From Sphingobacterium sp. UT-1RO-CII-1 (lineage in GTDB: Bacteria; Bacteroidota; Bacteroidia; Sphingobacteriales; Sphingobacteriaceae), in contig NZ_JAPPVJ010000006.1 in the NCBI RefSeq assembly GCF_026711005.1, positions 1 through 64,000 of the forward strand: a stretch of 64,000 nucleotides of DNA, read 5' to 3'. Below the pieces are notes generated by a model. That model saw nothing but the letters and a program-made list of their open reading frames with translations, searched no databases and was not told where the DNA came from. Made by a program: the position numbers and the translations under genes. Positions 43,537 through 52,050 of the stretch are shown piece by piece. Position 1 is the first letter of the stretch, and each line of letters begins with the position of its first letter.

Positions 43537-44904
43537 ATGAAATTTCATATATATATCATCAGTTTACTTATCCTTAGCAGCAGCTGCGGAGATAGTTTCC
43601 TAGACGTCAAGCGTGACATAACCCAAGTCATACCTAAAAACATTGAAGACTACCAGTCCCTGTTAGATAAGTTTGGCGTAATAAATGATAAAGCCTCAAT
43701 TTCACTAGGTCTTGTTGGCGCTGCTGAATACACCTTAACTGATAAAGCATTGACAACTTGGCGATCCATGATGCCTTACGAAATCACGGGCTATCTATGG
43801 GAGGAAGAAATTTTTGACGGCTATGAGTCTACCGACTGGAATAATGCCTATCATCGTATTCTTTATGCCAATATGGCTTTAGAGGTTAAAGACATTACAC
43901 CGACTCCTAATCAACAAAATGCTTGGGACAACGTAGTTGGAGGCGCACATTTTATTCGAGCTTACAGTTATTACCAACTGGCTCAATTATTTTGTAAACC
44001 TTACGACCATACAACTGCAGGACATGATCTTGGCGTACCATTAAAAAAGAACAGAGACGTTACTGAAAAGTTAAGCCGCTCAACAGTAAAAGAAGTTTAC
44101 GATTTAATAATTGATGACCTTGAGAAATCCTATCAGTTCTTACCTGAACGATCTAGTTCTGTAATCAGGCCTCAAAAAACAAGTGCCGCGGTACTACTCA
44201 CCCGTGCCTATATGCAAATGGGCGATTATAAAAATGCGCTAAAATATGCTGAAATTGCTTACAAGTCGCCGCAACAATTACAACACTACAGCTACATCAA
44301 CCCTGCTCATGGTGGTTTCCCTACAGACTATGGTTCCAGCAACCCCGAAGTGATTTTTTATAGTGCTATTAACAAGCCTAGTAGTACTTACACAGATACC
44401 GACGCTTCTAAAGAGATAATCAATCTTTATGAACATGATGATTTACGTTTTAACGTTTTTTTTCACCCAACTCAGGATGGCAGATTAGAGTTTAAAGGTT
44501 CCTTTGCTGGCCTCTACAATAATTTCGCAGGTATATCATCAGGAGAAATCTATTTAAATTATGCAGAATGTTTAACTCGTAATGAACAAATTTCCCAAGG
44601 CAATGAGATACTCAATGAATTGCGAAAAATGCGTTTTACAACAAACAGCTTTAAAGCTGTCAATAAACAGAACTCTACAGACTTACTGAAATATATATTT
44701 GAAGAGAGGCGTAGAGAACTATACTTCAAAGGTCTAGCTTGGGAAGATTATCGCCGTTTTAACAAAGAAGGTAAAATCTTGACAACACTCAAGCGTGAAG
44801 CTTATGATAAAGTTTATACCCTTGAGCCAAATACCAATCGTTGGGTTTGGCCTTTACCTGACAATGAAGTAGAACTTAATAAATATCAACAGAATCCTAG
44901 ATAA
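43537..44904 (+). CDS. SusD/RagB-family lipoprotein, locus B
   Basis: This 455-residue lipoprotein has lipobox LSSSC with C17 followed by GDSFLDVKRD, typical of SusD proteins. TPR-like helices (FIRAYSYYQLAQLF, SAAVLLTRAYMQMGDYKNALKYAEIAYK) and a C-terminal YFKGLAWEDYRRFNKEG and WPLPDNEVELNKYQQN complete the family pattern. It is expected to cap the SusC barrel. The ABC ATPase gene starts only 9 bases after its stop, so receptor and ABC genes are one transcription unit here with no room for a promoter or terminator. Confidence 0.92.
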   Translation: MKFHIYIISLLILSSSCGDSFLDVKRDITQVIPKNIEDYQSLLDKFGVINDKASISLGLVGAAEYTLTDKALTTWRSMMPYEITGYLWEEEIFDGYESTDWNNAYHRILYANMALEVKDITPTPNQQNAWDNVVGGAHFIRAYSYYQLAQLFCKPYDHTTAGHDLGVPLKKNRDVTEKLSRSTVKEVYDLIIDDLEKSYQFLPERSSSVIRPQKTSAAVLLTRAYMQMGDYKNALKYAEIAYKSPQQLQHYSYINPAHGGFPTDYGSSNPEVIFYSAINKPSSTYTDTDASKEIINLYEHDDLRFNVFFHPTQDGRLEFKGSFAGLYNNFAGISSGEIYLNYAECLTRNEQISQGNEILNELRKMRFTTNSFKAVNKQNSTDLLKYIFEERRRELYFKGLAWEDYRRFNKEGKILTTLKREAYDKVYTLEPNTNRWVWPLPDNEVELNKYQQNPR

Positions 44905-44913
44905 ACATCTTAT

Positions 44914-45837
44914 ATGTCAGATAATATCTTTAAAATCACAAGCCTATCTCATCGCTACAGTAGCGATTGGGCTATTCGTGATATTAATTTCGAAATCAAT
45001 AAAAAAGGTATTTTAGGTTTGCTCGGCTCCAATGGTGCCGGCAAATCTACTACTATGAATATTCTTTGTGGCGTCCTTAACCAAACAGAAGGGAATGTTC
45101 TTATCAAAGGTATAGATATTCGCAAAAACCCTAAAGAAGCTAAGAAATTGATCGGTTTCCTTCCTCAACACCCTCCTCTTCACTTAGAGCTAACAGTTGA
45201 TGAATACCTAACACACGCAGCCTACTTACGCCGTATTCCGAAGGTTGATATTCGTTCTTCCGTAGAGAAAGCCAAAGCACGTTGTGGCGTTGCCCATTTT
45301 AGTGATCGCTTATTAAAAAATCTATCGGGCGGATATAGGCAACGTGTAGGTATAGCCCAAGCTATTATTCACGAGCCTGAGCTTGTCGTACTTGACGAAC
45401 CTACGAACGGATTAGATCCCAATCAAATCATTGAGGTACGAAAGCTTATTCGAGAAATTGCAGAAGAACGTGCGGTTATTTTCTCTTCACATATTCTCCA
45501 TGAAGTACAACTACTTTGCCGAGATATCATTATGATCGAAAAAGGTAAAGTTGTTTTTGCAGACAGTATGGATGCTTTCAACAATTACATTGAACCCAAT
45601 GGTATACATGTATGGATGAAAACCCCACCTACAGACGAAGTACTACTAGCGATACCCGGTATAGAAAAAATCGATCGTCAATCCGATCATATACTCATAT
45701 TACAAACAGATCGTACACCAGAAGTCAACGACTACATTGTTGAAGAAAGCGTCCGGAACAACTGGGGGCTTCGAGAAATAACACCTTTCAAAAGCTCTCT
45801 AGACGACATCTTTAAACAGCTTTCTTCACATTCTTAA
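44914..45837 (+). CDS. GldA-like ABC transporter ATPase, locus B
   Basis: This 307-residue ATPase has Walker A GSNGAGKST (38-46), signature LSGGYRQR (137-144), Walker B LVVLDEP (157-163) and switch histidine H193 in SSHILHEVQ. It aligns without gaps to the locus A ATPase through the core, so the two are clear paralogues. The C-terminal part (about 230-307) has diverged more. It powers the single fused permease encoded 22 bases downstream. ABC-2 family members of this kind usually export or move envelope components, but the direction here is unproven. Confidence 0.92.
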   Translation: MSDNIFKITSLSHRYSSDWAIRDINFEINKKGILGLLGSNGAGKSTTMNILCGVLNQTEGNVLIKGIDIRKNPKEAKKLIGFLPQHPPLHLELTVDEYLTHAAYLRRIPKVDIRSSVEKAKARCGVAHFSDRLLKNLSGGYRQRVGIAQAIIHEPELVVLDEPTNGLDPNQIIEVRKLIREIAEERAVIFSSHILHEVQLLCRDIIMIEKGKVVFADSMDAFNNYIEPNGIHVWMKTPPTDEVLLAIPGIEKIDRQSDHILILQTDRTPEVNDYIVEESVRNNWGLREITPFKSSLDDIFKQLSSHS

Positions 45838-45859
45838 ATACATTAGATACTATATTACT

Positions 45860-48169
45860 ATGCGCGTCATATTCAGAATTGCAAGACTAGAGCTTGCTTC
45901 ACTATTCTTCTCACCTATCGCATGGTTGATACTTTTAGTCTTTGCTGTACAATTCGGACTTGCTTTTACAGGCAAGCTTGAAATATACGCAGCACAAAAA
46001 GCTTTAGGCTATAATACGGTCAACTTAAGCGAATACATTTTCTCTCATGGACAGAGTCCCGGACTATTTTTAACAGTGCAATCTCAGCTTTATCTATTTG
46101 TCCCCCTCTTAACTATGGGACTTATCAGCAGAGAGCTACAAAGTGGATCAATCAAACTTCTGCTTTCATCTCCTGTCAGTACTGCCGAAATTATCTTAGG
46201 AAAATACCTGGGCATACTCTTATATGGCTGCTTACTTTTTATCCTTCTGCTAGCTTATGTATTAACTGCATGGACCATTATACCCAAGTTCGAAATCACG
46301 TGGATGCTAACCGCCCTTCTAGGTCTATTTCTCCTTTACGCTGCATACGCCGCTATCGGACTTTTCCTATCAAGCCTCACCTCCTATCAGGTTGTAGCTG
46401 CTATTAGCACCCTAGTTTTACTCACATTTCTACATTATATTGGTAGTCTATGGCAGGATATTGACTTTGCTCGACATATTGCCACTTTCTTCTCTGTGGG
46501 TGGCAAAGCAAATAGTCTCATTGCCGGTTTAGTAAGAAGCAAGGATATCATCTACTTCTTAATTGTCATTATACTATTTTTAGGTTTAACAATTCTAAAA
46601 TTAGAAACGGCACGTTCTTCTGTAAGTAGCAGTAATAAGGTTTTACTTTACGTTTCTTTCACTGCAATATGCTTTACAGTTGGCTATTTAAGTTCACTAC
46701 CTCATCTCACTTACTATGCAGATGTAACTTCACAAAAAACAAGAACCCTGACTAAAACTGGTCAAGAAATTGTCAAAGACTTAAAAGAGCCTTTAACCAT
46801 TACTACCTACGTCAATCTACTTGATAAAGACTATAATATAGGCTCTAAAAAACAAAGAAATGTTGACCTCAGCAGATTTGAACAGTATCAGCGCTTCCTG
46901 CCTGATATGAAAATGGAATATGTTTATTATTACGACACAGCAGAAAACAATGCATTGTTCGGTAATAAAATAAACAAAGGACTCAACCTTGATCAGGTAG
47001 CTCATAATGTCGCTGAAACCTACTCCTTAAATATCAACAGCTTTCTAAAGCCATCGGAAATAAAAGAAAAAATTGACTTAGTTCCCGAAGGGAATCGAAT
47101 GGTACGCGTACTTGAAAGCGGAGGCAAGAAAACGTTTTTAAGATTGTATAATGATTATTTTAAGCATCCAGGAGAGCCAAACATACTTGCCTCACTAAAA
47201 AACTTACAGATTGGGCCTAGTAAAATAGCCTTTATAGGCGGTTATGATACACGAGGCATCGACAATAATAACGAACGTGGCTACCGTCAATCAACTAGTG
47301 ACATCACCCAACGAAATGCCTTAATCAATATAGGCTTTGAATCCAGCACACTCTATCTTGATCAAGAGACTATTCCTAACGATATTGCGACCCTTGTATT
47401 AGCAGATCCTAGACAAGCACTTAGCTCTTTAGCAGAAGAGAAAGTTATCAATTACTTAGAAAAAGGCGGAAATCTATTAATCCTCGCCGAGCCCGAACAA
47501 CATAAATACTTAACAAACATACTTGATTATTTAGGTATTCGTTTCGACCAAGGAACGATGGTACAAGATCATGAAGAAATTGCTGCAAGTGTAGTTTATG
47601 GAAAACTAACAGCGCCAGCAGCAAAAATGGGTAACACTTTTAGCAAAGGTCTTTTAGATACTCTTTTCAAAGCTGTTATGATTAGCCCAGGTCATCTTAT
47701 TGCCGAACCAAAGAATGATTTTACTCCTTTTCCTATTTTACAGGTAAACGAGGAAAACTCTTGGTTAAAATATAAACGCTTAGATAGTGATTCTTTGCGT
47801 GTTCAATTCAACCCACAAGATGGCGATAAAAAAACAATAGGTATAGCTGCAATGGGCCTAACTCGTACAGTCAATGCTAAGGAGCAAAAAATCGCCGTAC
47901 TAGCTGATGCAGATTTTGTAAGTAATATTGAACTGGGCACCTTTCGTAAAACACAAGGCAACAACAATACGCAAGTCTATTCAGGATTATTCGAATGGTT
48001 CAGCAATTCAGAGTATCCCATTATACTCGATGTTATTATGCCTGTGGACAATGAAATTACCATAGACAACAATAGTGCACGTCGCATTAAATACGCATAC
48101 GTATACATACTTCCAATGTTGATTTTCATTGGTGGTATAAGTGTACTTACATTTCGAAAAAGAAAATAA
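45860..48169 (+). CDS. GldF-GldG-type fused ABC-2 permease, locus B
   Basis: This 769-residue protein has the same layout as the two locus A permeases. The permease half (about 8-265) contains RIARLELASLFFSPIAW, GSIKLLLSSPVSTAEIILGK and SSLTSYQVVAAISTLVLL. The extracytoplasmic GldG-type domain (about 290-730) contains GGYDTRGIDNNNERGY, LVLADPRQALSSLAEEK and LADADFVSNIELGTF, followed by a C-terminal helix ending RKRK. Because only one permease is encoded here, the transporter probably uses a homodimer. A bidirectional terminator follows directly. Confidence 0.85.
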   Translation: MRVIFRIARLELASLFFSPIAWLILLVFAVQFGLAFTGKLEIYAAQKALGYNTVNLSEYIFSHGQSPGLFLTVQSQLYLFVPLLTMGLISRELQSGSIKLLLSSPVSTAEIILGKYLGILLYGCLLFILLLAYVLTAWTIIPKFEITWMLTALLGLFLLYAAYAAIGLFLSSLTSYQVVAAISTLVLLTFLHYIGSLWQDIDFARHIATFFSVGGKANSLIAGLVRSKDIIYFLIVIILFLGLTILKLETARSSVSSSNKVLLYVSFTAICFTVGYLSSLPHLTYYADVTSQKTRTLTKTGQEIVKDLKEPLTITTYVNLLDKDYNIGSKKQRNVDLSRFEQYQRFLPDMKMEYVYYYDTAENNALFGNKINKGLNLDQVAHNVAETYSLNINSFLKPSEIKEKIDLVPEGNRMVRVLESGGKKTFLRLYNDYFKHPGEPNILASLKNLQIGPSKIAFIGGYDTRGIDNNNERGYRQSTSDITQRNALINIGFESSTLYLDQETIPNDIATLVLADPRQALSSLAEEKVINYLEKGGNLLILAEPEQHKYLTNILDYLGIRFDQGTMVQDHEEIAASVVYGKLTAPAAKMGNTFSKGLLDTLFKAVMISPGHLIAEPKNDFTPFPILQVNEENSWLKYKRLDSDSLRVQFNPQDGDKKTIGIAAMGLTRTVNAKEQKIAVLADADFVSNIELGTFRKTQGNNNTQVYSGLFEWFSNSEYPIILDVIMPVDNEITIDNNSARRIKYAYVYILPMLIFIGGISVLTFRKRK

Positions 48170-48170
48170 C

Positions 48171-48207
48171 AAAAACAGTCCTGCAGTTATGTTGCAGGAC
48201 TGTTTTT
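48171..48207. terminator. Bidirectional terminator between locus B and the phosphatase operon
   Basis: Perfect 15-bp arms (48171-48185 and 48193-48207) enclose a 7-base loop, with A-runs on one side and T-runs on the other. It directly follows the permease stop and lies between two convergent genes, serving both. Confidence 0.9.
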
Positions 48208-48223
48208 CAAACCTTAAAAACAC

Positions 48224-49396
48224 CTATTTCAAAGGGCTCAGTTTAACCTCATCTACAAGTTTTCCTTCTAAATCCACAACCTTGAAAGAAGCATGAGATT
48301 TTGTCAAAGATACTTTTAACAGATTATTGTTTGAATTAACAATTACTGGGAAACTATGCACTTCATTCTCTTTTACAATCATATGTTTATGCAGGTGTCC
48401 ACTCAACATAATTTGAGCACCAGACTCGTTTAACAAAGGAACGAATTTCTTTGCAATATCCTCTTCACCATGCCACCCTCCAAAAGGAGGCATATGACAA
48501 ATAATTACTTTATACTTAGCATTTTTATAAGTATCCTTCTGCAACTCATCTTTCAACCACTCTGCTTGATCCGTTCGGTATTGATCCATATCCACAATAC
48601 CACTGTATTCAATATCGGAATCTGGTTTATCCTCTCCACAGTCTAAAACAATAAAACTAGCATCTCCTACAGTAAAGCTATAATACAACTTACCAGAGCT
48701 TGTTGGAAAATACTTACTATAGTCAAAAGCAAAGGGGCCTCTGGTTTCGTGATTACCCCGCGCATAATACATTGGTATCTCACTTGCAAAAAGAGCAGTT
48801 GCTGTATCCATAAACCCTCCAAACATTTGCTCCTCACTCAACAGATTATCTACCATATCGCCATTAAATACAATAAAATCTGTTGTTTTTAAATCAACCT
48901 GTTTTACCATAGACTTCAAGATATTATTACGCCCATGTATATCATTAACAACAGCAAAATTAACTTCCTCTTGTTTCCCGTTCGTCTTAAACTTCAAAGG
49001 TTCTTGCCTATATACTCCCGTGGCAGCTGTACTACCGTATATTACTTTGGTTCCTTCATGTTGCAACACTTCTTGCACATAAACTCGGTAGCGATATGTA
49101 GTATTGGGGCTTAAATTTTTCAATTTTACTTCATGCAAAGTACCAACAGATTTAAACCCATCCTTCGATGCAAAAAACTTAGCCCGTTCCTCCTTATAAA
49201 AATGGCTACCATCATCATCTGCAAGCTCTACCCAAGCAATAGCAGGTTTATTACTTGTCCACACAATAGACACACTATTTTCTGTAAGCCCTTGCAAATA
49301 GGGCATATGGCTTATCTTAATAGTTTCTTGCCCGCGGACAGTAATAGACAATAAACTAAAAACAGACAGTAAGAACAGTAAAAATTTTCTAAACAT
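48224..49396 (-). CDS. Secreted metallophosphoesterase with N-terminal FN3-like domain
   Basis: This 390-residue protein has a signal peptide (to about 22), a fibronectin-III-like domain as in purple acid phosphatases (about 25-137, VSIVWTSNKPAIAWVEL), and a calcineurin-like catalytic domain. All metal-binding blocks are present: D152 and H154 in NDIHGR, D180 in NGDMVDN, N215-H216-E217 in GNHE, H301 in ICHMPP, and H334/H336 in GHLHKH. It hydrolyses phosphate esters in the periplasm. It is the last gene after a SusC, SusD and endonuclease-like gene, 10 bases past the previous one, suggesting joint action on one phosphorylated nutrient. Confidence 0.9.
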   Translation of the reverse strand: MFRKFLLFLLSVFSLLSITVRGQETIKISHMPYLQGLTENSVSIVWTSNKPAIAWVELADDDGSHFYKEERAKFFASKDGFKSVGTLHEVKLKNLSPNTTYRYRVYVQEVLQHEGTKVIYGSTAATGVYRQEPLKFKTNGKQEEVNFAVVNDIHGRNNILKSMVKQVDLKTTDFIVFNGDMVDNLLSEEQMFGGFMDTATALFASEIPMYYARGNHETRGPFAFDYSKYFPTSSGKLYYSFTVGDASFIVLDCGEDKPDSDIEYSGIVDMDQYRTDQAEWLKDELQKDTYKNAKYKVIICHMPPFGGWHGEEDIAKKFVPLLNESGAQIMLSGHLHKHMIVKENEVHSFPVIVNSNNNLLKVSLTKSHASFKVVDLEGKLVDEVKLSPLK

Positions 49397-49406
49397 ATTA
49401 TAGGTT

Positions 49407-50219
49407 TTAATTTAAAAATTCAAAAGTTGCTACATGAGGTATATGGTCAGAGGCTTTCTCTTCCTTCAATGCTTCAGATCCCTTAAAATCTAACACCTCT
49501 TTAACCTTATTATTATAAGCAAAAAAATCAATCGCTCGTTTTGGATTACTAGTAGGACTCGTTAGTGGGCACCCACCCGCTACGCACGACAAAGTAAAAG
49601 ATTCCTGCAATTTAATCATTTCTTCGCTAGTTGGTATTGCATTAAAATCACCACCTATAATTAGTGGAGCATTTAAATTCATCTCAATTTCTTTAATTCT
49701 CTGCACCTGTGCAATTCTATTTGGTATATTTAAATCTAGATGGGTAGACCCAAAATATAATTCCTGATCATTAGGCAACTTCACCTTCGCTAAAGCTAAA
49801 CTCCTTTGCTCCCCATCTTTAACCATTGGCAAATCAAACCTCTCTACAGATATCAAAGGGTGTTTACTAAACAGCGCTACACCATATTCTCCACCATTAT
49901 AATCAATTGATTTCGAAAAATATCCTTTCATATTTAATAATTGCTCCAATTCAGCAATTTGATCCACATTTCCAGAACGAGCTATAAAACGATCCAGCTC
50001 TTGCAGCGCTACCAAATCTGCTTTACTTCTTAATATAACATCAGCAATATCTTTTAAATTGACTTCTTCGGAACTTTGCGGCGCACCATGATGAATATTA
50101 TAAGTAATCATGATTAACTCTCCCTTCTTTATTTCTACATCTTTAAATTTCCATGCAGAAAAAGACAGGCTCAGTACAACAGTAGCCAAAGCACATAAAA
50201 AGGCTATATTTCTTTTCAT
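49407..50219 (-). CDS. Endonuclease/exonuclease/phosphatase-family exported enzyme
   Basis: This 270-residue protein has an N-terminal signal or anchor (about 5-22). The EEP fold's catalytic residues are all visible: N41 in TYNIHHG, E74 in QELDRF, H160 in STHLD, D191 and N193 in GGDFNA, D231 in AIDFF, and D258-H259 in SDHIPH. Members cleave phosphodiester or phosphomonoester bonds in nucleic acids, phosphoinositides or sphingomyelin; the exact substrate is open. The ATG at 50219 is preferred over one three codons upstream. A terminator separates it from susD, so it may be expressed by read-through. Confidence 0.88.
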   Translation of the reverse strand: MKRNIAFLCALATVVLSLSFSAWKFKDVEIKKGELIMITYNIHHGAPQSSEEVNLKDIADVILRSKADLVALQELDRFIARSGNVDQIAELEQLLNMKGYFSKSIDYNGGEYGVALFSKHPLISVERFDLPMVKDGEQRSLALAKVKLPNDQELYFGSTHLDLNIPNRIAQVQRIKEIEMNLNAPLIIGGDFNAIPTSEEMIKLQESFTLSCVAGGCPLTSPTSNPKRAIDFFAYNNKVKEVLDFKGSEALKEEKASDHIPHVATFEFLN

Positions 50220-50246
50220 TAAGATCATACTTGTTAAATATATACT

Positions 50247-50287
50247 AAAAAAACGATTCCCATACTATTAATTATAATACGGGAATC
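50247..50287 (-). terminator. Internal terminator between susD and the EEP gene
   Basis: The stem GATTCCC/GGGAATC has inner TATTA/TAATA pairing and is followed on the minus strand by seven T residues. It lies 21 bases past the susD stop and 28 bases before the EEP start. It is likely leaky, giving much more SusC/SusD than enzyme. Confidence 0.75.
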
Positions 50288-50307
50288 TCAATATTTCTGA
50301 TCTTATC

Positions 50308-52047
50308 TTAATTTTGCCATTTTGGATTTTGATCCAAATTTTTATTAAGCTCCAATTGATCTATTGGTAAAGGATATAGATAGTCTCTATCTTCATTAAA
50401 TATTTTCTTGATATGTGCATTCACAATAACATTTCCACTTTTCCCATTTTCAAGAACAATTTCAGAATCTAATTTCAAAAGCTGAATTCCAGATGCAGTA
50501 GGCTTATCTCCTTCATATATCCAAACATCATCTTTACCGTCACCATCTAAATCAAACTTCCCTGCTCCAGGAAAGTACATCCCCTTAAACTGTCTCGTCA
50601 CTAAAGCCCCTGCTTTCCATCTCAATATATCATCCCATCTAAATGACTCCATAACTAACTCTATTCGACGTTCTCGACGAATCTCTAAAATAACACCTTT
50701 AAATGCACCTAATACATTTGGGTAATTGGCAGCTAAATAAGCATCGGGTTTTGTATTGGCAGCTGACAGGCTCATATTTGGCATTCCTACACGATCCCTT
50801 AAAGACTTAATAGAGAGATCAATATCAGCCTGTGATAAAGTCCCTAACTCAGCCTTAGCTTCGGCATAATTTAATAAGACTTCCGCATAACGAAACACAG
50901 GCATATCATTCTCTGACCGATTATAATTATCATACTTCACATCCCCCACGTATTTAATCAATTGATAACCTGTCACTGAATTCCCAAAATTAGGCGCAAC
51001 CGCTTGAGCCCCCCCAATTCGTCTATATCCAGGCGTCCGTATCGTCTGACTTAATCGAGGGTCTCTATCTTTTACCTCATCAACAAACATCATCGTTTTA
51101 TAATTCGCTTTATCTGTAAAACGACTTCCGTCAGCCATCAAATAAGAGTCTACTAAGTTTTTATCAAGCCCTGGCTTTCCATACGATGCTGTTATCGTAT
51201 AATAATTTACATTATGCCATATTTGAAGCGCATCAGAAAATTTCCTTGCCAATATCACTTCTTGCGGAATACTATTAACGGATTGGAATAAATCTGCATA
51301 CGATTCCTTTCCTTTACCCTCATATATACTATAACGTTTACTAGCGATTACCTCATGGGCTGCTGCTACTGCTTGTTCTAATAATTTAGTAGCCCCATCA
51401 ATTCCCAAATTCGCATGATATTTACGAAAAGTCCCCTCAAACAATGCTACTCTTGACTTTAGTGCTAACGCAGTCCATTTCGTTACTTTTTCGTCACTCA
51501 CACCATCGGAAAGATTTGTAATAGCAAAATCCAAGTCTCTAAGAATAGAATCAGTTATCAAAATGCGTGAATCTCTTTTCTTCATTAACAAATCCTCATC
51601 TGCTGTTCCTAACGTAGTATTATACCAAGGCACATCTCCAAAGCGTTTCAATTTGTCGAAATAAAAATATGCTCTGAAAAATTTAGCTTCTGCAACATAA
51701 GGAGCCACCACATTTGCTGGCAATGTATTGGATGCATTTTCTAAAAAATAATTAATATTTCTCAAATCGGACCATGACCAACCGCCACCTGACACAGGAA
51801 CTTGACGTTTACCGGTCAATTCATCACCTAGGGTTGTTTTTACAACATTGTCCACAGACTCATTATACACTCCTTCAGCTGATGGTAACACATCATAAAA
51901 TGACTTTGTAAAAAGAGCCAAGTCCTTTTCTGTTTTAAAAGACGCATCTGGTGAAATATCAGATTCAGGCGAACGGTCTAAAAAATCTTTGTTGCAGCCT
52001 AGTAGCAAGAAGCTTACTGCTGTACAGATATATAATATATTTTTCAT
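50308..52047 (-). CDS. SusD/RagB-family lipoprotein of the phosphoester locus
   Basis: This 579-residue lipoprotein has lipobox LLGC with C18, then NKDFLDRSPE, a standard SusD start. TPR-like helices (YVAEAKFFRAYFYFDKLKRFG, YAEVLLNYAEAKAELG) and the C-terminal RRERRIELVMESFRWDDILRW and YPLPIDQLELNKNLDQNPKW are family hallmarks. It is longer than the other SusDs in the window. It forms the ligand-binding lid over the SusC encoded 3 bases upstream. The downstream phosphatase-like genes suggest a phosphorylated ligand. Confidence 0.93.
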   Translation of the reverse strand: MKNILYICTAVSFLLLGCNKDFLDRSPESDISPDASFKTEKDLALFTKSFYDVLPSAEGVYNESVDNVVKTTLGDELTGKRQVPVSGGGWSWSDLRNINYFLENASNTLPANVVAPYVAEAKFFRAYFYFDKLKRFGDVPWYNTTLGTADEDLLMKKRDSRILITDSILRDLDFAITNLSDGVSDEKVTKWTALALKSRVALFEGTFRKYHANLGIDGATKLLEQAVAAAHEVIASKRYSIYEGKGKESYADLFQSVNSIPQEVILARKFSDALQIWHNVNYYTITASYGKPGLDKNLVDSYLMADGSRFTDKANYKTMMFVDEVKDRDPRLSQTIRTPGYRRIGGAQAVAPNFGNSVTGYQLIKYVGDVKYDNYNRSENDMPVFRYAEVLLNYAEAKAELGTLSQADIDLSIKSLRDRVGMPNMSLSAANTKPDAYLAANYPNVLGAFKGVILEIRRERRIELVMESFRWDDILRWKAGALVTRQFKGMYFPGAGKFDLDGDGKDDVWIYEGDKPTASGIQLLKLDSEIVLENGKSGNVIVNAHIKKIFNEDRDYLYPLPIDQLELNKNLDQNPKWQN

Positions 52048-52050
52048 TGT

